A stretch of DNA of 64,000 nt from Cupriavidus sp. D384. GTDB taxonomy: Bacteria; Pseudomonadota; Gammaproteobacteria; Burkholderiales; Burkholderiaceae. The stretch lies in the NCBI RefSeq assembly GCF_001652915.1, contig NZ_BBQI01000132.1, positions 62,001 to 126,000 of the forward strand, read 5' to 3'. The notes beneath the pieces were generated by a model that searched no databases, was not told the DNA's origin, and saw only the letters and a program-made list of their open reading frames with translations. Positions 53,250 to 62,155 of this stretch are shown here, one piece after another. The translations under genes and the position numbers were made by a program. The number at the start of each line of letters is the position of its first letter. Position 1 is the stretch's first letter.

Positions 53250-54026
53250 TTAGCCGTTGTCGCCGCCGGCCACCGGTAACACGGTGCCAGTGATGTAGCC
53301 CGCATCGTCAGAGGCGAGGAACAGAATCGGTGCGATCTGCTCGTCGAGCGTGCCGTATCGCTTGAAGAATGTCGACTCGGTCACCTGCGTGACTGCCTCG
53401 CGCATCCAGACCTTCTCCTGTTCGTTATCCCCTGCCGCGTTGCGTGGCACGCGACGCGGAGGCGCTTCGGTACCGCCGGGGGCAGCCGCGACTACACGAA
53501 TGTTGTGCTCGCCGTACTCCATTGCCAGCGATTGCGTCATCGCGTTGACGCCGCCTTTTGCAGCCGAATACGGGACACGACGGATTCCGCGCGTGGCGTT
53601 CGATGAAACGTTCACGATGGTCCCGCCACCTTGCGCGAGCATGTGCGGCAGGACCGCATGGCAGGTGTACAGGGTGGGCATGAGCGAACGGCGAATCTCG
53701 GCATCGATCTGGGCCGGCTCGAACTCGGCATAGGGCCGCATTCTGATAGCGCCACCCACACCGTTTACCAGGATGTCGATACGACCAAAGAGCTTGATCG
53801 CGAAATCCATCGTGGAGGCGGCGCCTTCATAGGTCTCCAGGTCGGCCATGAACGCGGCGGCGTCCGCCCCAGTCGCTTCGGCAGCGACTTCGGCAACAAA
53901 GTCGGCCCGGTCGACAAACAGCACCTTCGCGCCCTCGGCTGCGGCGCGAAGTGCTACGCCACGACCGATACCCTGTGCCGCGCCGGTGACCACCATCACC
54001 TTGCCTACGAATCGACGGGCATTCAT
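53250..54026 (-). CDS. benD: cis-diol dehydrogenase of benzoate degradation (BenD)
   Basis: 258 residues from the ATG at 54026, overlapping the benC stop by ATGA. Short-chain dehydrogenase: nucleotide motif VVTGAAQGIGRGVAL, NGVGGAI, catalytic Tyr-Lys in VPYSAAKGGVNAM with Ser in VNVSSNATRG. It oxidises the benzoate cis-1,2-dihydrodiol (1,2-dihydroxycyclohexa-3,5-diene carboxylate) to catechol with loss of CO2, making NADH. The gene order after benABC makes the assignment firm. Confidence 0.92.
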   Translation of the reverse strand: MNARRFVGKVMVVTGAAQGIGRGVALRAAAEGAKVLFVDRADFVAEVAAEATGADAAAFMADLETYEGAASTMDFAIKLFGRIDILVNGVGGAIRMRPYAEFEPAQIDAEIRRSLMPTLYTCHAVLPHMLAQGGGTIVNVSSNATRGIRRVPYSAAKGGVNAMTQSLAMEYGEHNIRVVAAAPGGTEAPPRRVPRNAAGDNEQEKVWMREAVTQVTESTFFKRYGTLDEQIAPILFLASDDAGYITGTVLPVAGGDNG

Positions 54027-55045
54027 GCGGTCACCGGGGCCGCGTTGGGCGTGAACTTCTCGTAATGGAAGCTGTTGGGCTTTACGCCGTTGTCGTCGAA
54101 GTGCTTGCGCACGGCGTCGACCATGGGCGGCGGTCCGCACAGATACACGTCGACGTCACCATCGTTCAGGCATTCCGCCTGCATATGCTGGGTGACCCAG
54201 CCCTTGCGAGGGTGGCTTGATTCTTCTGCCGCGACCACGGTGCTGAACGTGAAGTTGGGCAGCTTCGCGACGTACGCCTCGATCGCGTCAACCTGGACAA
54301 GATCGAGATCTCGTGTCACGCCGTAAATCATGTGTACTTTCTGCTGCGAGTTTGCACGCACCAGCACTTCGAGCATCGACAGGAACGGCGCCAGGCCTGT
54401 GCCGCCAGCCAGGAACAGCAGGGGACGTTCCACTGCCCGGAGATAGAAGCTGCCCAGAGGGCCGGTCAGTTGCACGGTGTGGCCGGGCTGGGCTGATTCC
54501 AGCCAGGTGCTCATCACGCCGCCAGGAATCTTCTTGATCAGGAAGCTGATCTTCGATGCACCGGGCGCGGACGAGAACGAATAGGAGCGGTGCTGCCCGC
54601 TGCCGGGTACGTCGATGTTGACGTACTGGCCCGCCAGAAAGACTGGCGGAATGCTGTCGACATCAAGCTCAAGCACTACCGCCGCGTCATTGTGCTGTTC
54701 GATTTTGGTGACCGTCGCCGCGAACCTGCTTTGCTCGGTCTTGCAAACGGTCGACGACGCGGGCACGGCGATGACACAGTCGCTCTGCGGCACCATCTGG
54801 CACGTGAGTACCAGACCGTTATCCTTCTCGTCCTCGCTCAGTGCGTCCTCGATATAGTCGTCGCCCAGGTCGTAGCGGCCGCTCTCGGCGCGGCACTTGC
54901 AAGTGCCGCACACGCCGTCGGAGCAATCCATCGGCAGGTTGATCTTGGCGCGGAACGCGGCATCGAGAACCTTCTCGCCGGCTTTGCATTCGACGAAACG
55001 GGTAACGCCGTCTTCAAAATTCAGTGCGATGTTGTAGCTGGACAT
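54023..55045 (-). CDS. benC: Benzoate 1,2-dioxygenase reductase (BenC)
   Basis: 340 residues. N-terminal plant-type [2Fe-2S] domain with the cysteine cluster CSDGVCGTCKC and the later CQM (about residues 40-80). FAD-binding domain with RSYSFSSAPG, and NAD domain with LLFLAGGTGLAPFLSML and the C-terminal CGPPPMVDAVR. It passes electrons from NADH to the BenAB oxygenase. benB ends 38 bp upstream of its start and benD overlaps its stop. Confidence 0.94.
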   Translation of the reverse strand: MSSYNIALNFEDGVTRFVECKAGEKVLDAAFRAKINLPMDCSDGVCGTCKCRAESGRYDLGDDYIEDALSEDEKDNGLVLTCQMVPQSDCVIAVPASSTVCKTEQSRFAATVTKIEQHNDAAVVLELDVDSIPPVFLAGQYVNIDVPGSGQHRSYSFSSAPGASKISFLIKKIPGGVMSTWLESAQPGHTVQLTGPLGSFYLRAVERPLLFLAGGTGLAPFLSMLEVLVRANSQQKVHMIYGVTRDLDLVQVDAIEAYVAKLPNFTFSTVVAAEESSHPRKGWVTQHMQAECLNDGDVDVYLCGPPPMVDAVRKHFDDNGVKPNSFHYEKFTPNAAPVTA

Positions 55046-55083
55046 ATTGCCTCCTGCGTCCTGTCTTACTCCAACCGGTGCCG

Positions 55084-55572
55084 TCAGACGTGATAGACGT
55101 CGAGCACCTGGCGGATATAGTCATTCTTGAGCGCGATCTTCTTGCGCGAAATCAGCAAGCGATCCTCAACCTTGCGCAAGGTGAGATAGACGGTGCCGAA
55201 GAAATGGTCCGTCATCTTGTAGCGGTGGCTCAACGTGTTGAAGTTGTAGCGAACGTCGATTTCGTGATCGTGCGCTGCCAGCACCTCGACGTTGGTCACG
55301 TTGTGGCTGGTGCGCGGTTCCGGCATCGACGCGCTGCTGCGCTCGGTCCTGATGCGGAACACCCGGTCTTCCAGGCCGCCGCGGTCTGCGTAATACATCA
55401 GTGAGATTTCGGTCTGCGGGTCTTCGGTGAGCTTGTCATCGTCGTCCCAGGCCGGCATCCAGTAGGTCACGTCCGCGGTGTAGCAGGCCAGCCATTCGTC
55501 CCACTGGCGGTCATCCAGAAAGCGCGCCTCCTGGTAAAGCGCCTGACAGATTGCTTGATAGTCGATGGTCAT
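55084..55572 (-). CDS. benB: Benzoate 1,2-dioxygenase small subunit (BenB)
   Basis: 162 residues from the ATG at 55572, overlapping the benA stop by ATGA; the frame continues upstream inside benA and is ignored there. Beta-subunit fold (SnoaL/NTF2-like) with FLDDRQWDEWLACYTADVTYWMPAW and the C-terminal LLISRKKIALKNDYI. It supports the alpha3beta3 oxygenase structure and has no metal site. Confidence 0.94.
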   Translation of the reverse strand: MTIDYQAICQALYQEARFLDDRQWDEWLACYTADVTYWMPAWDDDDKLTEDPQTEISLMYYADRGGLEDRVFRIRTERSSASMPEPRTSHNVTNVEVLAAHDHEIDVRYNFNTLSHRYKMTDHFFGTVYLTLRKVEDRLLISRKKIALKNDYIRQVLDVYHV

Positions 55573-56927
55573 ACAGCCGCCTCTGCGTGTTCCTTGCGCA
55601 GGGCTTCGCGCATCACCTGCATCCAGTATTCGTGTTGCACGACGAAGAGACCCTCGTCTTCGCTGCGTTCGCCGGAGATCAGCGGGTTCAGTCCCATGCC
55701 CCTGGCGTTTGCGTCGGGGCCGTGGACCCACAACGGTGCGCCGCGCGACATGTCGTTCCACATCGACGTCGTGCTGGCGTACCCCGCCTGGCACGCCCGG
55801 AACTCCTCAAGGTCGTCGCTGGTGCCCATGCCGGAGACGTTGAAGAAGTCCTCGTACTGGCGAATGCGGATGGCGCGGTTCTCTGCGCTTTCGCCTTTCG
55901 GCGCGAAGCAGAAGATGCTGACTTCGGTCTTGTCGACACTGACCGGACGGACCACGCGAATCTGGGTGCTGAACTGGTCCATCAGAAAGACGTTCGGATA
56001 CAGACAGAGATTGCGTGTCTGATTCACGATGTAGTTCGCCTTGTCTTCGCCGACACGCGCGGCGATCTCGTCACGGTGCTGATAGACCGGGCGCACTTCC
56101 GGGTTCATCGTGTTGGTCCAGAGCAGGATATGGCCGTGCTCGAAGCCGTACACGCCTGCGATCGACTTGCTCCAGCCATTGGCATCGACGGCCTTGGTGC
56201 CTTCCACCTTGCGGCGGCCCATCGTGGCCGCATAGTTCCAGTGCACGGTGCTGACGTGATAGCCGTCGCAGCCGTTCTCCATCTGCATCTTCCAGTTGCC
56301 GTCGTAGATGTAGGACGAATTCCCGCGCAGCACTTCAAGACCTTCTGGCGCCTGTGCGACGATCTGGTCGATGATGACCTTCGTTTCGCCCAGGTAGTCC
56401 TCGAGCGGCATCACGTCTTCGCTCAGGCTGCCGAACAGAAAGCCACGGTAGTTCTGGAAGCGGGCGACCTTCTTCAGGTCGTGCGAGCCTTGCTTGTTGA
56501 ACTGCACCGGGTATTCGGTGGTCTTCTCGTCCTTTACCTTCAGCAGCTTGCCCGCGTTCGAGAATGTCCAGCCGTGGAATGGGCAGGTAAAACTGCCCTT
56601 GTTGCCGTGCTTGCGGCGGCAGAGCATCGCCCCCTTGTGGGCACACGCATTGATCACCGCGTGCAGTTCGCCGGTCTTGTCACGCGTGATGACGATGGGC
56701 TGGCGACCGATCCACGTGGTGTAGTAGTCATTGTTGTTGGGAACCTGGCTTTCGTGGGCCAGGTAGACCCAGTTGCTCTCGAAGATGTGCTTCATCTCGA
56801 GTTCGTACAGGTCGGCGTTCGTGAAGATGTCGCGGCGGCAGCGGAAGACGCCATTTTCCTTGTCATCCTGGACGGCGTTGCTCAACAGGTCGTCCAGTTG
56901 GCGGGCTTTATCGATAGTTGCGGACAT
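55569..56927 (-). CDS. benA: Benzoate 1,2-dioxygenase large subunit (BenA)
   Basis: 452 residues from ATG 56927 (GGGGAGA upstream). Rieske cluster ligands: CAHKGAMLC and CPFHGW (about residues 93-118). Mononuclear iron site in the catalytic domain: NGCDGYHVSTVHW (two His) with a later Asp. The sequence VFRCRRDIFTNADLYELE and the whole length fit benzoate/toluate dioxygenases. It forms the cis-diol of benzoate. The substrate range (benzoate, toluates, halobenzoates) cannot be read from sequence. Confidence 0.94.
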   Translation of the reverse strand: MSATIDKARQLDDLLSNAVQDDKENGVFRCRRDIFTNADLYELEMKHIFESNWVYLAHESQVPNNNDYYTTWIGRQPIVITRDKTGELHAVINACAHKGAMLCRRKHGNKGSFTCPFHGWTFSNAGKLLKVKDEKTTEYPVQFNKQGSHDLKKVARFQNYRGFLFGSLSEDVMPLEDYLGETKVIIDQIVAQAPEGLEVLRGNSSYIYDGNWKMQMENGCDGYHVSTVHWNYAATMGRRKVEGTKAVDANGWSKSIAGVYGFEHGHILLWTNTMNPEVRPVYQHRDEIAARVGEDKANYIVNQTRNLCLYPNVFLMDQFSTQIRVVRPVSVDKTEVSIFCFAPKGESAENRAIRIRQYEDFFNVSGMGTSDDLEEFRACQAGYASTTSMWNDMSRGAPLWVHGPDANARGMGLNPLISGERSEDEGLFVVQHEYWMQVMREALRKEHAEAAV

Positions 56928-56942
56928 GAGTCGTCTCCCCAG

Positions 56943-57018
56943 GCGGGCCTGACGGGCAGGCCCGCACGGTTCAGAAGGTTCGTGCGGAGGAGTTGGCGGC
57001 CGGGCGACGCCGGCCGCC
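56943..57018. other. Two perfect GC-rich hairpins between catA and benA
   Basis: GCGGGCCT/AGGCCCGC (56943-56965, 7-nt loop) and GGCGGCCGG/CCGGCCGCC (56995-57018, 6-nt loop). They fill the 102-bp gap between the catA stop and the benA start and have no T-run. They could act as RNA processing or stability elements that set catA above ben expression, or as partial terminators. Confidence 0.6.
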
Positions 57019-57029
57019 GTGTGGGGGCG

Positions 57030-57962
57030 TTACGCTGCGGAGACGCGCGGACGATTGACCACCTGGTTGTCCTTGCCTTGCACCAGTGGGGTCAGCTCGA
57101 TGTTGAACTCGATTTCCTTGTACGCGTCGGCCTTGAGCCCCAGCGCCGTGCCACGTGTTTTCCCGACGACATGGGGGACGAGTTCTTCGCGCGTGGCATA
57201 GGCGAAGTCATCCCAGATCAGCGGGTCGCCTTCGATGTTGATCTGCGTGGTGAGCTTGCGCGTCTTGTCGCTCGTCACGAAGAAGTGCACGTGCGCCGGG
57301 CGATTGCCGTGGCGGGCCATCGCGTCAAGCAGCTGTTGCGTCGCACCTTGCGGCGGGCAACCGTAGCCGACCGGCATCAGCGTGCGGAACTCGTACTTGC
57401 CGTCAGCGCCCGTCTTCACCGCGCCACGCAGGTTGAAGTCGTCCTGGGCACCGGTGGGGTCGAAGTGCGAATAGAAGCCCTTCGAGTTGGCATGCCAGCA
57501 TTCCACGACGGCGTTGGCCACCGGCTTGCCATCGGGGCCGCTGACGGTGCCGCGAATGACGAGGGGGCCTGCGTCTTCGTCGGCATTGATGTCGATACGG
57601 GAGACGCCGTCACGCACGGGAGCGCCGGCGACATACAGGGGGCCTTCGATCGTGCGTGGCGTGCCGCCGTGGATGTCGGCGTCGCGGTCTGCGGCGTCCA
57701 TGCGGATGTCGAGATACTTTTCGAGACCCAGGCCGGCGGCCAGAAGTGCCGCCTCACCATCCTTGCCGAGCTTGTTGAAGTAGTTCACACCGGCCCAGAT
57801 CTCGTCGGGTGTCATGTCGAGGTCATCGATGGCCTTGAAGAGGTCGCTGAGCAGACGATGCGTGATCTGCTTGGCGCGCGCATTGCCCGCTTGGCTGCCC
57901 AGGTTGGTGGCGGCTTTCAGCAGGTCCTGCACTTCCTTGGTGTCGAATACTTTGGCACTCAT
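57030..57962 (-). CDS. catA: Catechol 1,2-dioxygenase (CatA)
   Basis: 310 residues, ATG 57962 after AGGAG. The N-terminal helical dimer domain (EVQDLLKAATNLGSQAGNARA) is followed by the intradiol catalytic fold. The iron ligands are the Tyr in the central part, the Tyr in LMPVGYGCPPQG, and the two His in RPAHVHFFVTSD and nearby. It cleaves catechol to cis,cis-muconate. It is transcribed in the same direction as benABCD, so it acts directly after BenD. catB and catC are absent here. Confidence 0.94.
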   Translation of the reverse strand: MSAKVFDTKEVQDLLKAATNLGSQAGNARAKQITHRLLSDLFKAIDDLDMTPDEIWAGVNYFNKLGKDGEAALLAAGLGLEKYLDIRMDAADRDADIHGGTPRTIEGPLYVAGAPVRDGVSRIDINADEDAGPLVIRGTVSGPDGKPVANAVVECWHANSKGFYSHFDPTGAQDDFNLRGAVKTGADGKYEFRTLMPVGYGCPPQGATQQLLDAMARHGNRPAHVHFFVTSDKTRKLTTQINIEGDPLIWDDFAYATREELVPHVVGKTRGTALGLKADAYKEIEFNIELTPLVQGKDNQVVNRPRVSAA

Positions 57963-58023
57963 GTCTGCTCCTAAGTCTCTGTATTTTTGGTGGGGTTAAC
58001 CCTCGTTTCGCGTCGGTCGAAAG

Positions 58024-58038
58024 CTACTCGGTAGGTAT
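58024..58038. promoter_or_regulatory. LysR-type site in the catA-regulator gap
   Basis: CTAC-N7-GTAT, one base off the BenM/CatM consensus ATAC-N7-GTAT. On the minus strand it reads ATACCTACCGAGTAG. It lies about 60 bp upstream of the catA start. Confidence 0.4.
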
Positions 58039-58117
58039 AATCGGCCGCTGAAACAGAGCGTGAAAGCAGAATAGGGGCGCAAAACGGGCCAGTCCAACAC
58101 CGTTTTAGTATCAGGCT

Positions 58118-58132
58118 ATATCTGGGAGGTAT
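58118..58132. promoter_or_regulatory. LysR-type site overlapping the regulator's ribosome-binding site
   Basis: ATAT-N7-GTAT, one base off ATAC-N7-GTAT; minus strand ATACCTCCCAGATAT, similar to the site at 58024. It covers GGGAGG of the regulator gene, consistent with autorepression. Confidence 0.4.
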
Positions 58133-58135
58133 TGT

Positions 58136-59059
58136 ATGGAGCTGCGACACCTGCGCTACTTTGTAGCGGTTGCGGAAGAGCGCAACTTCACGCGCGCAGC
58201 ACAGCGGCTCCATATTGCGCAGCCGCCGCTCAGCCGGCAAATCCAGCAGCTTGAAGAGATCCTCGGGGTGCAGCTGTTCGAACGGAACTCCCGTCCGCTC
58301 AAGCTCACGGAGACCGGCAAGTTCTTCTATTCGCACGCGGTGCAACTCATTGCCCAGACGAACGATCTGGAGTCAATGACGCGGCGCGTGGGCAACATCG
58401 AGCGCAGCCTGTCCGTCGGCTTTGTCGGTTCCACGCTGTACGGCATGCTACCCAAGATCATTCGGCGATTCCGGGACGAAAACAAGTCGGTCGAACTCAG
58501 CCTGCACGAGATGTCGACGATGGACCAGCTTCGCGCGCTCAAGGACGGCCGCATCGATATCGGGTTCGGCCGTATTCGACACGAGGACGCGAACATCCGC
58601 CGCGTGATTCTCCGCGAGGAGAAGATGATTGTCGCGCTCCCGGTGGGTCATCCGCTCTCCGTGTCGAAGCCGGTACTATCGCTTCGCGACCTCATCTACG
58701 AAACCCTCATCGTCTTCCCGAAGGCCCCGAGACCCAGTTATGCGGACCAGGTTCTTTCGGCCTTTCAGGAGCGCGCGCTGACGCCGCGACGCATCTATGA
58801 GGTCCGCGAGTTGCAGATCGCGTTGGGACTTGTTGCGGCCGGGGAGGGCATTTCCGTCGTGCCCAGCAGTGTCTATGGCCTCAAGCGCGATGACGTCAGC
58901 TATATGGAGCTGGATGATCCGACCCTCACGTCGCCCATCATCATGAGTATGCGTGCCATGGACGAGTCGCGTGACATCAAGGAGATGCTCGAGCTGATCT
59001 ATCGGCTTTACGAAGAAGAGCGTATTCCCTACGCGGCGCGCACAGACAAGGCGGACTAA
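58136..59059 (+). CDS. BenM/CatM-type LysR regulator
   Basis: 307 residues from ATG 58136 (GGGAGG upstream), divergent from catA by 173 bp. The N-terminal helix-turn-helix MELRHLRYFVAVAEERNFTR and AAQRLHIAQPPLSRQIQQLE is the standard form of this subgroup. The effector domain (about residues 92-300) contains VGFVGSTLYGMLP, the region that binds muconate or benzoate in BenM and CatM. It probably activates catA-benABCDK in response to cis,cis-muconate, benzoate or both. Which of the two names is right needs a tree. Confidence 0.88.
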   Translation: MELRHLRYFVAVAEERNFTRAAQRLHIAQPPLSRQIQQLEEILGVQLFERNSRPLKLTETGKFFYSHAVQLIAQTNDLESMTRRVGNIERSLSVGFVGSTLYGMLPKIIRRFRDENKSVELSLHEMSTMDQLRALKDGRIDIGFGRIRHEDANIRRVILREEKMIVALPVGHPLSVSKPVLSLRDLIYETLIVFPKAPRPSYADQVLSAFQERALTPRRIYEVRELQIALGLVAAGEGISVVPSSVYGLKRDDVSYMELDDPTLTSPIIMSMRAMDESRDIKEMLELIYRLYEEERIPYAARTDKAD

Positions 59060-59061
59060 TA

Positions 59062-59078
59062 CATACCCCGGGGGTATG
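59062..59078. promoter_or_regulatory. Perfect BenM/CatM-type site downstream of the regulator
   Basis: CATACCCC-G-GGGGTATG is a perfect palindrome and contains ATAC-N7-GTAT exactly. It lies three bases after the regulator stop and before a benE-like fragment, so it may be the leftover promoter site of a deleted transporter gene. Confidence 0.6.
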
Positions 59079-59186
59079 GCCTCAGACGTCGATGGTCTTG
59101 GACAGACGCCGGCTGCCGACGCCATACTGCACCCCCCACATTGTCCCGTTGGCGGCCTCCCACTCAGCTGGCTGCTCAGGCAACCC

Positions 59187-59342
59187 ATTATCACGGCCTG
59201 GGATGATGGCGGGCATTCTTCGGCGTTCATGACATTCATCGCCACCGCCTCGAACATGAGCTTCCTGGGCCTGGGTGCTGCGTTCTGGGGAATTGTCCTG
59301 GGATCGTTTGCGCACCTCGTGCTCCGGAGTAGGAACGGATAG
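59187..59342 (+). pseudogene. C-terminal fragment of a BenE-like benzoate/proton symporter
   Basis: The plus frame reads SSAFMTFIATASNMSFLGLGAAFWGIV and GSFAHLVLRSRNG before a stop at 59342. This matches the last ~45 residues of BenE/YdcO-type transporters (TFxVTASGxSLxGIGAAFWGL pattern). Nothing of the other ~350 residues is present, and the sequence upstream in frame is not BenE-like. The start point is approximate. It lies just after a perfect BenM-type site. Confidence 0.6.
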
Positions 59343-59541
59343 GGGCTGGCAGCCATCGGTCTGCCGCCGTAGCCGCGCGGATCGATGACCTGGTTGGCGT
59401 CGTGAGGGGGGGCTTTCGTTAGAGGCAGCGCCGAAGGCTATAGAATTCACGTTCTTTTTTGCCGAGACTCATGCCTCCCGCGCCAACAGTGAGCCGGTTG
59501 GCATGGATTGGCAGTGACAAGCTGATTTGGTGGGGGAAGCA

Positions 59542-60168
59542 ATGGCAAGCAACGAATTTCTGGAACGGACGGCGTTGTTCCACAAAGCCGCAGTCACTTG
59601 CATTGCGTCGGTGCAACCCGAGGATGGGGAGCGTTCGGTTGCGGCATACCAGTGCGCATTGATGTCCATCGAGCATGCATCGGGAATGCTGGCGTTGCTG
59701 TCCATGGGATTACCCAATGCGGCGCTTGCGCTCCTGCGACCGCAGTTCGAGACGCTGGTGCGGGGGGTCTGGTTGCTGAATGCAGCCGACGAGAAATGGG
59801 TACGGCAATTTCACGAACCGCTGACGGCGACGACGGAATCTGCAGACCGGCTGCCCGGCGTGACGGACATGTTCAACCAGCTGGCGCCGGTCGAGTCACC
59901 GGACGCGCAAGCCGTGGTGAGCAACCTCGACCAGTACCGCAGCTTGAACTGGTATGCGCTGAACGGCTTTACGCATGGCGGCAAGCACCCGATGTCTCGA
60001 TCGGCACCGGGCTATTCCGAGGACCTGGCCACAAATGTCGTGCGCAATGCAAATGGCCTGGTGTGCCTGGCCACCCAGCTCACTGCCATCCTGAGCGGTG
60101 ATCCAGGCGGCATGGAGACTGCGCGCAAACTCCACGGCGAATACCGGGACTGCTTGCCGCTGGCGTAG
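59542..60168 (+). CDS. Hypothetical protein, all-helical
   Basis: 208 residues from ATG 59542, after GGGGGAAG. I do not know a named family. It is almost entirely helical and resembles DUF5677/DUF6988-type proteins: a conserved-looking RPQFETLVRGVWLLNAAD and a late LNGFTHGGKHP. Such histidine-bearing helical proteins have been compared with HEPN-like folds, but no R-x4-6-H motif is evident. No membrane segment. It stands alone, about 480 bp after the LysR gene and 150 bp before the MFS gene. Confidence 0.65.
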   Translation: MASNEFLERTALFHKAAVTCIASVQPEDGERSVAAYQCALMSIEHASGMLALLSMGLPNAALALLRPQFETLVRGVWLLNAADEKWVRQFHEPLTATTESADRLPGVTDMFNQLAPVESPDAQAVVSNLDQYRSLNWYALNGFTHGGKHPMSRSAPGYSEDLATNVVRNANGLVCLATQLTAILSGDPGGMETARKLHGEYRDCLPLA

Positions 60169-60318
60169 AGGGCAGCAAACCATGCGCCAAGGACGCTGCC
60201 CTGGCTGACGGATGACGGCTGACGCGACTGCGACCGCGCTGTTATCCCTGCTGTCCGGGGCCCTCGCCGACATCAGGTATCCTCCGCGGTGCGTTTTTTG
60301 TTGCTTTGAGAGGAAGTT

Positions 60319-61584
60319 GTGTCGCGCAGCAGTTGGGCCGTGGCGATTGGGCCACTTTTAGGTTTGTTCATTGTCAGTTTGGGAAGCGGCTTCATGTCTT
60401 CCCTCACGTCTCTCCGGCTCGACGCCGCTGGCGTTTCGGCGACGATGATCGGTGCCATTTCGTCGGCGTACTTCGTCGGGCTGACACTTGGCGCGGTGAC
60501 CAGCGACCGGTTGATTTCCCGGATCGGTCACATTCGCTCGTACAGCAGCTTTGCATCCCTTGTCGCGATTACGTATCTGCTTCAGGGCTTGTTCGCTGAT
60601 CCCTGGGTCTGGCTCCTGCTGCGTCTCGTGAATGGCTGGGCCATGGTAGGCATCTACCTGGTCGTGGAAAGCTGGCTGCTGCTTGTGGGGGACACGAAGT
60701 CCAGGGGGCGGTTGCTGGCGATCTATATGATCGGCCTCTATGGCTCGATCATGCTCGCGCAGATGAGTCTGGGCGCCATTGGCTCTGTGGCGGAGAGCGT
60801 GCCGTTCATGGTGGCCGGGGTGCTGGGGTCCATGGCGGTGTTGCCCATGGCTGTTCTGCCGAAGACCGCACCGGACGTAGGCCATGCAGAACCCCTGATG
60901 CCACAGGATCTCGTGCGCATGACGCCCGCAGGCGCCATCGGCAGCTTCGGTTCTGGCGTGGGCATCGCGGCGGTCTACACGCTCCTGCCGATCTACCTGC
61001 AACGAGAAGGCATGAGCGTTGCCCAGGTCGGCCAACTGATGGCCAGTGCCATTTGCGGTGCGATGGCGTTGCAGTACCCGGTAGGCCGGTGGTCCGACCG
61101 GCGGGACAGGCAGACCGTCCTGCTTGCGCTGAGTGTGGGATGCGCAGCGGTCTCGCTGGCCGTCCTGATCCTTCCGAGTTACCCGCCTTTGCTGATGGTG
61201 CTGATGTTCCTGATCGGGGGCGGCATCTTCGCCATCTATCCGGTGGCGGTGAGTCACTCGGCGGATCGGGCAGAGGCCGGCGAACTGGTACGCGTCATTC
61301 AGGGCATGCTGCTGATCAACTCGGTGGGTTCGGCGATCAGTCCCTTGATCATCTCGCCGCTCATGAATCGACTCGGTGCCAGCGGGCTGTTCTGGGCGTT
61401 TCTCGTCTTGCACGCCGGTCTGGCGTCCTTCTTCCTGTGGCGACGCAATAGCCATCCATCGCCGACGTCCGCAGCACCTTTTGCCGCAACGGCGCAAATG
61501 ACCCCTATCGGGGCGGAGATCCGTGTCACCGAGGAACTGGCGCAAGCCATCTCGGACCTGCGAACGGAGGAGGCTGTCTCGTGA
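60319..61584 (+). CDS. MFS transporter (YcaD-like)
   Basis: 421 residues from a GTG at 60319 (GAGAGGAAG upstream). Twelve membrane segments in two halves: AISSAYFVGLTLGAVTSDRLISRIGHIR in the first, PVGRWSDRRDRQTVL (MFS loop motif) in the second. The C-terminal ~50 residues are cytosolic and polar. The type resembles YcaD and related small-molecule MFS carriers of unknown substrate. It is a single gene. Confidence 0.85.
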   Translation: MSRSSWAVAIGPLLGLFIVSLGSGFMSSLTSLRLDAAGVSATMIGAISSAYFVGLTLGAVTSDRLISRIGHIRSYSSFASLVAITYLLQGLFADPWVWLLLRLVNGWAMVGIYLVVESWLLLVGDTKSRGRLLAIYMIGLYGSIMLAQMSLGAIGSVAESVPFMVAGVLGSMAVLPMAVLPKTAPDVGHAEPLMPQDLVRMTPAGAIGSFGSGVGIAAVYTLLPIYLQREGMSVAQVGQLMASAICGAMALQYPVGRWSDRRDRQTVLLALSVGCAAVSLAVLILPSYPPLLMVLMFLIGGGIFAIYPVAVSHSADRAEAGELVRVIQGMLLINSVGSAISPLIISPLMNRLGASGLFWAFLVLHAGLASFFLWRRNSHPSPTSAAPFAATAQMTPIGAEIRVTEELAQAISDLRTEEAVS

Positions 61585-61841
61585 TCATTTTGCCTGCACA
61601 GGTGTTCCCCCGGAACCTTATGAGCGGGATGGACTCTCAGGCAACGTCGCCTTTGCGCCGGCCACCAGTGCCACCGGAATGGCGACGTGCGCATGGTAGT
61701 AACAGTCTTCAATCACCATAAGAACATGACCGAGATAAATCTACCGCCCATGGGCGTCGCCGGGGAAGTCAGGGCCTTCTCCCGCCAGACGTTGTGCAAG
61801 TTTGCCGCGAAGTGCCAGCAGCTGGCCAGGCGGTTTCCGAT

Positions 61842-62081
61842 ATGAACAGCAAGCAGCGACGCAAGGCCTACCGAAAGAGCCCCTACCAGATTGAAACGAC
61901 ATGGATCTTCCGGGGAGCACCGGTGACCATCACCCGGATTGCAAGCCCCACCGCTGTCATCGTCGAATTCGAGGGGGCTGGCGCGCGTACCCACGTTCCA
62001 ACGCGCGCGCTGCAGCCACGCGGACCCCGTAACGTGGACACGCCCCGCGCCACTGGAGCGTGGCACGGCACGCATGGGTGA
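61842..62081 (+). CDS. Small basic hypothetical protein
   Basis: 79 residues from ATG 61842 (MNSKQRRKAYRKSPYQIE). It is basic at the start and then strand-rich (TTWIFRGAPVTITRIASPTAVIVEF), like a small beta-barrel. I do not recognise it. The longer frame to 61794 has no better start. The tail after residue 65 is Gly/Pro/Arg-rich. It lies on the plus strand, convergent with the Bug gene. Confidence 0.5.
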   Translation: MNSKQRRKAYRKSPYQIETTWIFRGAPVTITRIASPTAVIVEFEGAGARTHVPTRALQPRGPRNVDTPRATGAWHGTHG

Positions 62082-62155
62082 CCTGCCACGGTCTACGCCG
62101 GTTTATTCCAATCAGCACGATGGACGCGGCGAGCGCAGTAACCAGCAGTATGCTT

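Noticed and set aside
55551..57974. Plus-strand open frame of 807 codons
   Set aside because: It is antisense to catA, benA and benB, all of which have complete motifs and ribosome-binding sites.
59542..60168. HEPN-type ribonuclease call for the helical protein
   Set aside because: No R-x4-6-H motif and no partner nucleotidyltransferase gene.
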